64,000 bases of DNA, from the NCBI GenBank assembly GCA_003712055.1, contig RHLJ01000006.1, forward strand, positions 124,001 to 188,000. Reading direction: 5' to 3'. The translations under genes were made by a program, and so were the position numbers. This DNA comes from Balneola sp. GTDB lineage: Bacteria > Bacteroidota > Rhodothermia > Balneolales > Balneolaceae. This document shows positions 8,637 to 16,674 of this stretch, piece after piece. How positions within the stretch are numbered: position 1 is the first letter of the stretch; every line of letters begins with the position of its first letter. The notes under the pieces are model-generated. The model saw only the letters and a program-made list of their open reading frames with translations, made no database searches and was not told the origin of the DNA.

Positions 8637-9080
8637 TCACGACTCGAGGTTTGTTTTGAGATCGATGAGTCTCTGCCTAACGTTAGACTCAAGATTCCCC
8701 CTTACAAATTTACCGAATAAGGAGAAAGGAAATCGTAAAGTGAATGAATATTTGAAAATCACATTACATAGATTTGCTTCAATAGCCTTAAAAGTCCAGG
8801 ATCCGGAGAAAGATTTAAATAAATAAGGCCCTTTAGTCATTTTAATTGCTGTGACCTTAGGTCTATTAAATGAAACGTATTCTGTAACCATCCCGAATCC
8901 GTTTTTTGCAACACAATATGCTTTTACTCCTTTATCCGCTTTTGATGCTCCTTCGATAAGTTCTGCATGTTTAAGAAAAGTATCCCAATCCAAACGCTGT
9001 GTGTAGTCCTGAGTGTAATCGAAAGCTTCGTTTGGGGAGCAGTTGATCTCTATTGATTCTGTAAAGTTTATACTTTCCAT
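8637..9080 (-). CDS. SRPBCC-family (START-like) protein
   Basis: 147 residues from MESINFTE; an ATG nine bases further upstream (9089) is an alternative. The protein opens with the typical START-like first strand and helix (ESIEINCSPNEAFDYTQDYT) and ends with the long C-terminal helix (RGNLESNVRQRLIDLKTNLES). Such proteins bind small hydrophobic ligands or act as cyclases or dehydrases; no catalytic residue can be assigned. No signal peptide. First of a run of small minus-strand genes between 8.6 and 18.4 kb. Confidence 0.75.
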   Translation of the reverse strand: MESINFTESIEINCSPNEAFDYTQDYTQRLDWDTFLKHAELIEGASKADKGVKAYCVAKNGFGMVTEYVSFNRPKVTAIKMTKGPYLFKSFSGSWTFKAIEANLCNVIFKYSFTLRFPFSLFGKFVRGNLESNVRQRLIDLKTNLES

Positions 9081-9131
9081 TAGCCACATATTTTCAGCTG
9101 GGGAGGAGGTGAAGTTTCGTTAGAGCGTTGG

Positions 9132-9611
9132 TCAGTCATTCTTAACCGGGTTTGTTAAACGAAACCGGATAAACTCCTCGTCTCCGACTTTTAACTCTTT
9201 ATCTTTCTTAAAGCCAAGACGCAGAAAACCTTTGATTCGAGTTCGAGAAGGGGGGAAGAAAACAACCACTGAGTCTAAACCCATTTCATTAAAAGCTTTA
9301 TCGATGATCTTTTTATATAGCACTTTGCCAATACCCCAGAAATCAGGATGGAGCACCAAAGCCAGGTCTGCTTCTCCTTCTTCGGGTTGGAGTCCTCCCC
9401 AACCCGCAAACTGATTGTTTACCACAAAAGCCCATGGTCCATAGCCATGTTCTTCCCAAAGCTTCTCTTTATTTGCGACAAACTTTTCGCAGCTTTGTTC
9501 TGTGAACTCACCTTTTAACAAGGGCATCTGCCTTCTTACCAGGGTATTGTTCATCAGTTCCATAATGTCTGAGGTATTGACTTCTGTTAACCTCTTAAAC
9601 TCAATATTCAT
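9132..9611 (-). CDS. GNAT-family N-acetyltransferase
   Basis: 159 residues. The GNAT fold is recognisable: N-terminal strand and helix (FKRLTEVNTSDIMELMN), central strands WAFVVNNQFAGWGGLQP and EADLALVLHPDFWGIGKVLY (acetyl-CoA binding loop of the QxxGxG type, here WGIGKV), then a helix and the strand VVFFPPSRTRIKGFLRLGFK. Acceptor unknown. It lies 9 bp downstream of the cupin gene, so the pair is probably one transcript. Confidence 0.85.
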   Translation of the reverse strand: MNIEFKRLTEVNTSDIMELMNNTLVRRQMPLLKGEFTEQSCEKFVANKEKLWEEHGYGPWAFVVNNQFAGWGGLQPEEGEADLALVLHPDFWGIGKVLYKKIIDKAFNEMGLDSVVVFFPPSRTRIKGFLRLGFKKDKELKVGDEEFIRFRLTNPVKND

Positions 9612-9620
9612 GAACTCTTT

Positions 9621-10055
9621 TTATCCCTCGTAAATATCAAAATCTGCAGAAACAGATTTCATTAACTCAGTATTAGCAAAGTCACTATCTGACATTGTTG
9701 AGAGTTTTTCCAGATATACATCGAATTGCCCGTTTTTGAAGATGGTGAGCATTTTTCCACCTTCAGTACACCTCGCAGCATGCCAAACATTTGGAGGGAC
9801 AGTGATAGTATCTCCTGCTTTAGCTACAATCGTTTCATCGTCAAAGATAAGTTCTACTTCCCCTTCTAAGATGTAGAATACTTCGGTCATAATTTTGTGG
9901 TGGTGCCTCCCCAAATAAAAGCCGGGTTTCAGGGTGTCTTCCACAAAACTTAACTCACCATTAGTAAGCCGAGAGGAAAGTTTTATAAAGCAGTGGTCTT
10001 GAGAGTAGTTATAGTTATCACCTTCTCCATTTCGAATAATCTCTTTTTCTATCAT
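9621..10055 (-). CDS. Cupin-domain protein
   Basis: 144 residues forming a single cupin barrel. Motif 1 is GRHHHKIMTEVFYILEGEVE with the metal-binding His-His and Glu. Motif 2 is GDTITVPPNVWHAARCTEGG with the last His. No signal peptide. The family includes isomerases, dioxygenases and sugar-binding proteins; nothing here picks one. The following GNAT gene starts 9 bp after its end. Confidence 0.85.
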   Translation of the reverse strand: MIEKEIIRNGEGDNYNYSQDHCFIKLSSRLTNGELSFVEDTLKPGFYLGRHHHKIMTEVFYILEGEVELIFDDETIVAKAGDTITVPPNVWHAARCTEGGKMLTIFKNGQFDVYLEKLSTMSDSDFANTELMKSVSADFDIYEG

Positions 10056-10128
10056 GGCTATTTACTTAAAAATTATTGAAGCAATTTGATACAGAGAAAA
10101 AGTAATAAACTTGGCGGTGATTAGAACA

Positions 10129-10653
10129 CTATATGTTCCAATCCTCTCTACCTATCCGAAAAGTTAAATCTGTACCATTTTTTCTGACCAAGTGATCTAA
10201 TTCTGGCTGAGTGATTTCCTTTCCTCCCAATTTTTCTACCGCTTTTTGAGATCTGATATTCTCTTTGCCAATATAAAAGATTATATGCTTCATATGGTCG
10301 AGTGCATAGTCAATCATGAGTTTCTTCATGGATCGGTTATATTTGCCACCCCATGTATCCCTGGCTAAAAACGACCATCCTATCTCGATAGCGTCTTCTG
10401 CTCCTTCTACTTTCTTAAACCTGGTACTACCAATTGCATTTCCCGTCTCTTTATCAAGGATGAGAAAAGCCCCTTTTGATTGTATAGCTCCAGCAAAGAA
10501 ATCAATAAACACTTCTCTTTTATACCTATCCCAATTTGGATGCTGTTCCCAAATCAGAGGATCTTTGGCTACTTCATAAAGCACCTCAAACTCATCTTCA
10601 CCAAGAGGCCTTAGAATTATTAACTCGTCTTCTAACGTAGGTTGGAGGTTCAT
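10129..10653 (-). CDS. GNAT acetyltransferase, RimJ/RimL type
   Basis: 174 residues. The opening LQPTLEDELIILRPLGEDEF and the segment IGSTRFKKV...AIEIGWSFLARDTWGGKYNR match the RimJ/RimL-like subgroup, which acetylates N-terminal amines or small molecules. The acetyl-CoA loop is degenerate at WGGKYNR. The tail IGKENIRSQKAVEKLGGKE contains the conserved N-x-x-S-Q-K-A-x-E-K-L-G pattern, strong evidence for the family. The short hypothetical membrane gene that ends at 10662 lies immediately upstream (8 bp). Confidence 0.9.
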   Translation of the reverse strand: MNLQPTLEDELIILRPLGEDEFEVLYEVAKDPLIWEQHPNWDRYKREVFIDFFAGAIQSKGAFLILDKETGNAIGSTRFKKVEGAEDAIEIGWSFLARDTWGGKYNRSMKKLMIDYALDHMKHIIFYIGKENIRSQKAVEKLGGKEITQPELDHLVRKNGTDLTFRIGREDWNI

Positions 10654-10661
10654 TGATCCTT

Positions 10662-11009
10662 TTAAAGATTAGAACTATAGGTTCTCGTTTTCCATGTATA
10701 ATGTATAGCCAGTTCAGCTTCAAAATCATCGATATTCTTATGAAGTATTTGAATCATATCCTTAAACTTTTCTGTACTCCCTTTGGACTCTGCAACTTTT
10801 AGATCCTCTTGATTCTTAAAAATAACTTCAAAACTTGGATAACCATATTTATAATCGATTTTAAACTCTGGTAATTCGACTTGAATATTTTCAAAAACCT
10901 CTAAGAAAACATTCTCGTATTGCATTCTTTTTTTTCGAGCGTATATGATTCTAAAGGTCAACCAAGCTAATATGATAGCAGAGATTGTAAATAGTATGAT
11001 TCTAAACAT
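10662..11009 (-). CDS. Small membrane-anchored hypothetical protein
   Basis: 115 residues. One N-terminal membrane helix (FRIILFTISAIILAWLTFRI) is followed by a basic stretch (YARKKRMQ) and a soluble alpha/beta tail with no motif I recognise. Topology suggests a cytoplasmic C-terminal domain. It is 8 bp upstream of the RimJ/RimL-like acetyltransferase, probably on the same transcript. Confidence 0.65.
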   Translation of the reverse strand: MFRIILFTISAIILAWLTFRIIYARKKRMQYENVFLEVFENIQVELPEFKIDYKYGYPSFEVIFKNQEDLKVAESKGSTEKFKDMIQILHKNIDDFEAELAIHYTWKTRTYSSNL

Positions 11010-11133
11010 GAGCTCTTAAAAGTATATAACCTCCTTTTCAGTTATTTTTTTTCGGTTATGTTATTCTCGAAAGCCTCGGTTTTTCTTTGTCATCCAAAGG
11101 ATGTGCTCAATGTATGTAATCTAAGTATTCTAT

Positions 11134-11427
11134 TTATCTGCGAGCGCCAGGAAACCCTTTACGACTTTCATAAAAATGTCCTGATTCTTCATCCAGTAAT
11201 TCATCTCTTTTCTTTTTGGTCATTGTCTGAGGTTCTTCAATAAATACAAAATCTTTGGTTATAAGAACCCATAAATAAGGTATTAGCCAGGTAAAAGTTA
11301 AATGTAGCTTCTTCCTTTTGCTAGATAGATAGGCACACCGAATAATTTTGATTGAATGCCCCCAGCTTAGGTAGATGTATCCAGAGACAAGAAAGAAACT
11401 AATGATTTTTAGAATTATGGAATCCAT
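11134..11427 (-). CDS. Small two-helix membrane protein
   Basis: 97 residues from the ATG at 11427 (MDSIILKIISFFLVSGYIYL). A longer reading from 11511 would overlap the serine hydrolase gene and adds a poorly hydrophobic, implausible N-terminus. Two membrane segments (about 5-25 and 45-65) are separated by a basic loop (LSSKRKKLHL), and a charged tail follows (TKKKRDELLDEESGHFYESR). Function unknown. It is 49 bp after the hydrolase. Confidence 0.55.
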   Translation of the reverse strand: MDSIILKIISFFLVSGYIYLSWGHSIKIIRCAYLSSKRKKLHLTFTWLIPYLWVLITKDFVFIEEPQTMTKKKRDELLDEESGHFYESRKGFPGARR

Positions 11428-11476
11428 TATGCCCAAACATAATGATATGATATCTCTTATCCATCTTCGAAAATAC

Positions 11477-13147
11477 TCATTCCAAAACTGCAGGTAAGAT
11501 ATACTTCTCAATCATAAGCTCAGCCTGTGGATGTGCATAGGGTTGACCAAAAGCAGTTGCAGTTATTACAATCACGAGAGGTTCATCGGTAAACATGATG
11601 ACTTTATTCCCTCCATAACCGCTGGCGTAAAAAGCATTATAGGATTTTTTTTCTGTTGAGAATTCTTCGTTCCAAAAAAGGTAGCCATACGCTGGTTGAT
11701 TGGGCGTATCTGCAAAATGATTAGTTAAGCTTTGTTCAACCCATTCTTCAGATAAGACCTGCTTTTCATTCCACATTCCTTTGTTTTTATAAAGCTGACC
11801 ATACTTGGCAAAATCCAGAGCACTAAGAGCCAGCCCTCCGGCAGTATGGGCGATGCCTTTGGGAGTATATTGCCATTTGTACCTTGAAATGCCCAGTGGT
11901 TTGAATAGCTTCTCATCAGCATATCCTTCCAGCCCACCTGGAACTGTGATTTGGATAATATCTCCGAGTAACACCGAACCTGCAGTGAAATAATCAAATA
12001 CCTCACCATTTTCCTTGTTTTTATCCATCGGTAAATCCAGGGTGAATTTCGCCCAATCATTCGACGGATACATGTTAGAGTCATTACCAGGGGTATCGGA
12101 ATCATTGTCGGAACCATGGAAAGCAGAGCTCATGGTTAAAAGGCTTTCTAGCGTCACCTGAGCTTTTTTGGAGGAATAATTCGGGTATTGCCTAAGGTCA
12201 TAGAATTCATCCAGTGTCTGATCCACTCCTTTAAAATGGCCGTCTTGGATAGCAATTCCAGTGATAGTTGCAGCGAAGGACTTTCCTACTGATCGGGTAT
12301 TATGTAAGGTGTTTCGATCACTCCCGTTAAAGTACTCCTCAAATAAAAGCTTTCCGTCTTTAATCACCACAATACTGGTGATGTGATTAAATCTTTTCTG
12401 AGCTATACGTTCATTAAGTGCCCTGATTTTCTCTTCATCGTAACGGTCTTTAGATATTTCCCACCCACTATTCGGTTGAATAGGTTGGATGGCTTTTTCT
12501 GCTTCATTTACTTCAGGTTCAGCATATTTCAGTGAGATTTCACCTTCCGCGATTAAATCACCAACAATGAGTCCTTCATCGCTATTTAAATAGGGGCGTA
12601 GTTCAATTTTTACAACATGTGTTCCTGTTACGAGTGTTGTATAAGCATCTGTTCGATATAAAAAACGTGCCCATAAAAATCGTCCCCATGAATCTGCATT
12701 AATACTGCTTATCAGAGGCTTGTGCAGGATAGTGTCTTGATTCTTTCTTCGTGGGAGCCCTGCACCGCGATTGAGATTTTCTGTATAAACTAATTTGCTG
12801 TCTATATAAAAGGAGAATTGAAAATTTCCCCTCTTTAGAAGCTCATCTACAGATAAGGTCGGATCTAATTGGTGTAGGTAATTTGTAAGAGAGTTATCAA
12901 GAAAGGCGATGAAGTTCAGATCACTGTCGTTTTCTATTTCGAAAGAAGAAAGGAATTCACTTTCCTTATATACTTTTACTGGAAAGATGCCTGGCATGAA
13001 AACAACGTTCCCAACATTTGCCTGGTGAAGGGGAGAGGTGATACCTTTATGTTCTACAATATCAGACATTGTTTTGGATGAGCTTTGCGCACATGAGGAT
13101 GCAAATGGGATGACAGCGAATAATAGGACAAATACGAAGGTTCTCAT
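11477..13147 (-). CDS. Lipoprotein serine hydrolase, class C beta-lactamase fold
   Basis: 556 residues. The signal sequence ends in the lipobox ASSC (residue 19). Residues about 25-215 form an N-terminal domain with no recognised family. The beta-lactamase-like domain starts near 240 (ITSIVVIKDGKLLFEEYF). It contains the nucleophile motif SVGK within NTRSVGKSFAATITG, which is S-x-x-K, and a downstream GGLALSALDFAKYGQLY segment typical of esterase/6-aminohexanoate-hydrolase-like members. Likely a periplasmic or surface esterase, amidase or peptidase; resistance activity cannot be inferred. Confidence 0.85.
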   Translation of the reverse strand: MRTFVFVLLFAVIPFASSCAQSSSKTMSDIVEHKGITSPLHQANVGNVVFMPGIFPVKVYKESEFLSSFEIENDSDLNFIAFLDNSLTNYLHQLDPTLSVDELLKRGNFQFSFYIDSKLVYTENLNRGAGLPRRKNQDTILHKPLISSINADSWGRFLWARFLYRTDAYTTLVTGTHVVKIELRPYLNSDEGLIVGDLIAEGEISLKYAEPEVNEAEKAIQPIQPNSGWEISKDRYDEEKIRALNERIAQKRFNHITSIVVIKDGKLLFEEYFNGSDRNTLHNTRSVGKSFAATITGIAIQDGHFKGVDQTLDEFYDLRQYPNYSSKKAQVTLESLLTMSSAFHGSDNDSDTPGNDSNMYPSNDWAKFTLDLPMDKNKENGEVFDYFTAGSVLLGDIIQITVPGGLEGYADEKLFKPLGISRYKWQYTPKGIAHTAGGLALSALDFAKYGQLYKNKGMWNEKQVLSEEWVEQSLTNHFADTPNQPAYGYLFWNEEFSTEKKSYNAFYASGYGGNKVIMFTDEPLVIVITATAFGQPYAHPQAELMIEKYILPAVLE

Positions 13148-13218
13148 TTAGAGTGGTATTAATTCATAAAGCACCAAACTATTCCGGATTTACCATCCAA
13201 AATAGAATGAAATTAACA

Positions 13219-14022
13219 TCACCCACATTTTTTTTGAAATTCTTTTGGGGTCATTCCCAGGTATCTTTTGAAGGTCCTTGAAAAATGACTCTGATCAGAA
13301 AACCCACATTCATAGCAGATATCATATAGCGATTTGTTGGTGGATAGCATGAGATCAACAGCTTTCTTGATCTTCATCTGTCGGATATAGTCACCAAGTG
13401 TAGTAGAAAAATATTTTGGCACGGATCGGGACAGATGTCCGGGATGAATGCCTAACTGTTCCGATAGGGTTTTTAAATTGAACGGTTCATTATGTTGGTG
13501 AATCATGTCAACAAGAGAGGAGAGCCAGGAAGGATTTTTCTCCATCTGGTATACCTTTTCTTTATCGATATTCTCACATAATTCAGAGACCAGGAGTTCA
13601 CAGGAAATTTCGGAGTATATGTCGGCACATTTAAACTCCCTATATAGTTTGGCGAGAATATGATGAAGCTTTGGGTTTCTTATGAGCGTACTCCCTTCCC
13701 ATAGATTGATGTCTATGTTATTTTTCTCGAACCAGTTTTTTTCAAATTCAATATGGAAACCCCGCGCATGCACTGATTCTTTAGAATTGAAATGAACTTC
13801 TTGCCAGTTATGAAGAAGGAAGCTTCCGGAAGGGCAGGTCGTTTTCCGCTTTCTATTTACATCGTATAAATCCCCTTCAAGAACGTACATGAAATAGGGG
13901 TTTTCATGAAAATGCCAATCAGTTCTTTCTGTCAGGTAATCGTATTCCGAAAACAGGATACCGTTCATCTCCTGCTCGGCATTCATCGAGCCATAGTAAG
14001 TACCTTTGGTAAGTATTTTCAT
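13219..14022 (-). CDS. AraC-family transcriptional regulator
   Basis: 267 residues. The N-terminal cupin-like sensor (TDWHFHENPYFMYVLEGDLY) is followed by two helix-turn-helix motifs at the C-terminus: FNLKTLSEQLGIHPGHLSRS and SLYDICYECGFSDQSHFSRT, ending RYLGMTPKEFQKK. The ligand is unknown. Its start overlaps the stop of the alpha/beta hydrolase gene by 4 bp (ATGA), so both are read from one transcript. Confidence 0.92.
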   Translation of the reverse strand: MKILTKGTYYGSMNAEQEMNGILFSEYDYLTERTDWHFHENPYFMYVLEGDLYDVNRKRKTTCPSGSFLLHNWQEVHFNSKESVHARGFHIEFEKNWFEKNNIDINLWEGSTLIRNPKLHHILAKLYREFKCADIYSEISCELLVSELCENIDKEKVYQMEKNPSWLSSLVDMIHQHNEPFNLKTLSEQLGIHPGHLSRSVPKYFSTTLGDYIRQMKIKKAVDLMLSTNKSLYDICYECGFSDQSHFSRTFKRYLGMTPKEFQKKCG

Positions 14023-14693
14023 TTCTCCTGTACTATATGCTCAAAACTAGCTGTAAGAATACCGTTTAGTATTCTACTCAGTTCGGTAGCTTTAGTAAAA
14101 ATCATCAAGTGGGAGCCATTTTCTACTATTTGATCAACATCAACATTTCTGATTGGGATAGTATTATCGTTATCTCCGTGAATCGATATTATCGATGAGT
14201 CATAAGATGTTCGATCCCAGTTAACGATCATATCAATGGTTCTTTTTAAAAACCTTGGATCTTTATCTTTCAACATTTGTTTGAAGACTTCCTTTTCAGT
14301 GTTTCTTACGGGCTCAAAAATAGGTTGTAGGAATTGAGCTCCTAATTTAGAAATCCAACCTGGTATTATTTTATACAGGAAGAATCTACGTTGAATGGTG
14401 TAAAGCTTAGGTAGTTCATTTTTTGACTTGGCACTTGAAACAACTATAGTTTTTATAGGATTTAAGAGATCATTCATCTCTGTCGCAATCATCCCGCCAA
14501 TGGAAACTCCAACCAGAATGAAAGGCTCGCTCTTATCAACTTGAGAGGCAAGCTGCTGTGCATATTCTGCCATTGAAAGTCCTTTCTCCGGGAGCTCAAA
14601 GTGTATATAGCGGATCTCAAAAGAAGGGGCTAAAGAGAGCTTACCAAACAACCTATAATCAGCACCCTGGCCAGGGATTAAATAAATTTTCAT
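14019..14693 (-). CDS. Alpha/beta hydrolase
   Basis: 224 residues, cytoplasmic. It opens MKIYLIPGQGADYRLFGKL and has the nucleophile elbow GVSIGGMIATE (G-x-S-x-G). A late His near VENGSHLMIFTKATEL fits the catalytic triad position, and the Asp may be in SIHGDNDNTIP. Substrate unknown. It is translationally coupled to the AraC regulator that follows, suggesting the regulator and enzyme act together. Confidence 0.88.
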   Translation of the reverse strand: MKIYLIPGQGADYRLFGKLSLAPSFEIRYIHFELPEKGLSMAEYAQQLASQVDKSEPFILVGVSIGGMIATEMNDLLNPIKTIVVSSAKSKNELPKLYTIQRRFFLYKIIPGWISKLGAQFLQPIFEPVRNTEKEVFKQMLKDKDPRFLKRTIDMIVNWDRTSYDSSIISIHGDNDNTIPIRNVDVDQIVENGSHLMIFTKATELSRILNGILTASFEHIVQEK

Positions 14694-14832
14694 TCCACGA
14701 TATGTTGGCTAATAACAAACGGAGTTGTAGACGGGAGATTGAAGAATTAGTTTGATATTAACTAAACCGAATTGAATACCCTTACTAACAATTAGTTCTA
14801 TGTTACAAGTGAATGGGCACACTAAATCGACA

Positions 14833-14920
14833 AGATCTTTCGCAAGTATGCTCAAGATGACTAAGTATTATATCATAAGAACTTTTATAAAGTCATCCCG
14901 AGGATGCCTCCGAAGGATCT
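14833..14920. repeat. Dispersed imperfect palindrome, family A copy 1
   Basis: Left arm 14833-14862 (begins AGATCTTTCGCAAG, ends CAAGATGACT) and right arm 14891-14920 (begins AGTCATCCCGAG, ends CGAAGGATCT) are imperfect reverse complements around a 28-bp AT-rich spacer. Three more copies are at 15341, 16014 and 39105. It lies between the alpha/beta hydrolase and GIY-YIG genes. Confidence 0.75.
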
Positions 14921-14972
14921 AATCGGATTACGATTTTTATAATTGTAATACTCATTTCAAAAAAACAACGAA

Positions 14973-15284
14973 TCACTTTGGTGGCCAAATACCACATACC
15001 TTTGTATTCAAGAATGCTCTGGAAGGGTTCATATCTTGAATTATCATTTCCTTTTTCTTCCTGGATTTCCCCTTTATATACTTTTCGGCTTGTATGGCTT
15101 CATGGGAGGAAGCAAAAGCTTCATAGTAAATCAAAAAATAACAGTAATACTTTCCTGCAAATGTATCAGAACTACCTCTATGTATATAATGTTCAATAAG
15201 TCGGCGTTGGAGATCATTCGTAACTCCGGTGTATAGTGTTGTTCTCGAGGGGTTGGTAGTGATATAAACATAGAATTCTCTCAT
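14973..15284 (-). CDS. Small GIY-YIG nuclease-domain protein
   Basis: 103 residues made of a GIY-YIG domain: FYVYITTNPSRTTLYTGVTN carries the two tyrosine-containing strands, then DLQRRLIEH with the conserved Arg and His, and the Glu in IQAEKYIKGKSR. Members are structure-specific DNA endonucleases or repair-linked proteins of uncertain role. The gene is flanked on both sides by copies of repeat family A (14833 and 15341). Whether the nuclease and repeats are functionally linked is only a suggestion. Confidence 0.88.
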   Translation of the reverse strand: MREFYVYITTNPSRTTLYTGVTNDLQRRLIEHYIHRGSSDTFAGKYYCYFLIYYEAFASSHEAIQAEKYIKGKSRKKKEMIIQDMNPSRAFLNTKVCGIWPPK

Positions 15285-15340
15285 ACAAGAGAGATCGCTC
15301 TTGATGGAATTCCTTACAATGTTATTTAATTAAGTAGTAC

Positions 15341-15444
15341 TTATCCGACAGGATCTTTCGCAAGTATGCTCAAGATGACCTAAATAAGAAGACTTTATGT
15401 TTACAAGTCATCCTGAGGTTACTACCGAAGGATCTCATCGGATA
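15341..15444. repeat. Dispersed imperfect palindrome, family A copy 2
   Basis: Left part reads TTATCCGACAGGATCTTTCG and continues to GATGAC at 15379. The right part starts GTCATCCTGAGG at 15407 and ends CGAAGGATCTCATCGGATAG near 15440. The arms are imperfect reverse complements. It lies between GIY-YIG and DUF2200. Confidence 0.75.
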
Positions 15445-15488
15445 GAAGGTAATGAAAGGATAATAGAAGAGAATTATGAATCAGCGCC

Positions 15489-15857
15489 TTAAGCAGTTCG
15501 CAGAATTTTCTCCATCTTTTTACCTTTTGCTAATTCGTCTACCACCTTGTCAAGGTATCTGGCTTGCCGTGTTAGAGGAGTTTCAATGTCCTCAACGCGA
15601 TACCCACAAATCACTCCCTTAATAAGCTCTGCATTGGGATGTAGGGTAGCTTCTTCAAAAAAGGTTTCAAAGGTTGCCTTTCGATCTATCAACTCTTGTA
15701 ATTTGGTTTCATTGAAACCGGTAAGCCATTCAATTACCTCGTGAAGTTCCTCTTTTGTTCGTCCTTTCTTTTCCACTTTAGTTACATAGTGTGGATATAC
15801 GGAAGCGAAGGTTAATGCAGCAATTCGAGCATCGTGTTCTGGAGTGGTAGTAGGCAT
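15489..15857 (-). CDS. DUF2200-family protein
   Basis: 122 residues. It matches the DUF2200 pattern along its length: [61 protein letters not shown] and [16 protein letters not shown] (the last with a V before DELAKG). No signal peptide or membrane segment. Function is unknown for the family. It stands alone between two family A repeats. Confidence 0.85.
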   Translation of the reverse strand: MPTTTPEHDARIAALTFASVYPHYVTKVEKKGRTKEELHEVIEWLTGFNETKLQELIDRKATFETFFEEATLHPNAELIKGVICGYRVEDIETPLTRQARYLDKVVDELAKGKKMEKILRTA

Positions 15858-16013
15858 GAGTCTTTCTTTAAGGTGAGCCTAAAAGAAAGAGATAGAAGGT
15901 AGAATTTCAATAGTGATTTCTTAGGAAATGAGTAAAGATATATTCGCAATAAGCTAAGAATTCGCGTTGATGGATGATTCTTACATAAATCGAAAGACTA
16001 TCACTATTTCTAC

Positions 16014-16113
16014 AGGATCTTTCGGAGGTATCCTCAAGATGACTGGCCATTATATAGCTTATATCTTTAAAAAGTCATTCTGAGGATACTTCCGAAGAAT
16101 CTTATCGGATAGA
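16014..16113. repeat. Dispersed imperfect palindrome, family A copy 3
   Basis: Left arm 16014-16043 (AGGATCTTTCGGAGGTATCC, then TCAAGATGAC). Right arm starts GTCATTCTGAGGATACTTCC at 16074 and ends in GAATCT near 16102 with a TATCGGATAGA tail. Spacer about 30 bp, AT-rich. It lies between DUF2200 and the VOC gene. Confidence 0.75.
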
Positions 16114-16152
16114 AGGTTTAAAATCCAGAATAAGAGACTTCGAAATGACAAG

Positions 16153-16521
16153 TTAATTCGGGGAATTCAAGCCCAGCCTGTTGCCTTCTGAATCCAGGAA
16201 TAAAGCAAAGAAGCCACTTTCATCAGCATGAGCAGTCTTGGGGACAATGACGCTGCCTCCGTTTTCTTCAACTTTATCTAACACCACTTGAAGGTCATCT
16301 CCGGCATTGAGGTAAATGGCAACTCCATCAGTGGAAGGCTGATATCCATCTCCCTGGATGATAACGCCATGGACTGTTTGATTTTCATAAGGCAAGATGC
16401 CCATTTCCATACCTGGTATTTCCATTTGTTCTACGGATACATCCAAAATGGCCTGGTAGAATTCGATGGCTCGAGAAATGTCGGTTGCCGGGATTTCAAA
16501 AAGTGAGATATAGCTATTCAT
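16153..16521 (-). CDS. VOC-family (glyoxalase/bleomycin-resistance fold) protein
   Basis: 122 residues. The opening ISLFEIPATDISRAIEFYQA is the canonical VOC strand-helix, and the closing SGFFALFLDSEGNRLGLNSP contains the conserved D-S-E-G-N-x-L-G-L motif. The second module has VPKTAHADESGFFA. Possible roles are a metal-dependent lyase, an isomerase or a binding protein; no substrate can be read. Isolated between repeat A copy 3 and a hairpin repeat. Confidence 0.88.
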   Translation of the reverse strand: MNSYISLFEIPATDISRAIEFYQAILDVSVEQMEIPGMEMGILPYENQTVHGVIIQGDGYQPSTDGVAIYLNAGDDLQVVLDKVEENGGSVIVPKTAHADESGFFALFLDSEGNRLGLNSPN

Positions 16522-16549
16522 AGGTTGGTTATTAGTTATTAGTTACTAG

Positions 16550-16603
16550 TTATTTGTTAATGGTTATTGGGAAGATGATTCACCAATAACCATTAACAAA
16601 TAA
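16550..16603. repeat. Long perfect hairpin, family D copy 1
   Basis: A 21-bp left arm (16550-16570, containing GTTAATGGTTATTGG) pairs perfectly with the right arm at 16583-16603 (CCAATAACCATTAAC core) across a 12-bp loop. The same core occurs at 31130-31183. The position fits a bidirectional transcription end or a dispersed palindrome downstream of the AraC gene at 16675. Confidence 0.8.
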
Positions 16604-16674
16604 CCACTAGCGAAGTTGAAACAAAACTAAGCCAGGAATTAAAGATAGAATTGTAAAAATGCGACAGGGTTGGT

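Noticed and set aside
11058-11243. 61-codon plus-strand frame between the small membrane genes
   Set aside because: No start context or family; antisense to a better supported gene.
11477-13147. Antibiotic-resistance beta-lactamase
   Set aside because: The fold fits esterase/6-aminohexanoate-hydrolase-like lipoproteins at least as well; no evidence of resistance role.
14694-16674. Integron cassette array with attC sites
   Set aside because: Palindromes lack the 7-bp attC core sites and no integrase gene is in the window; kept only as a cassette-like observation.
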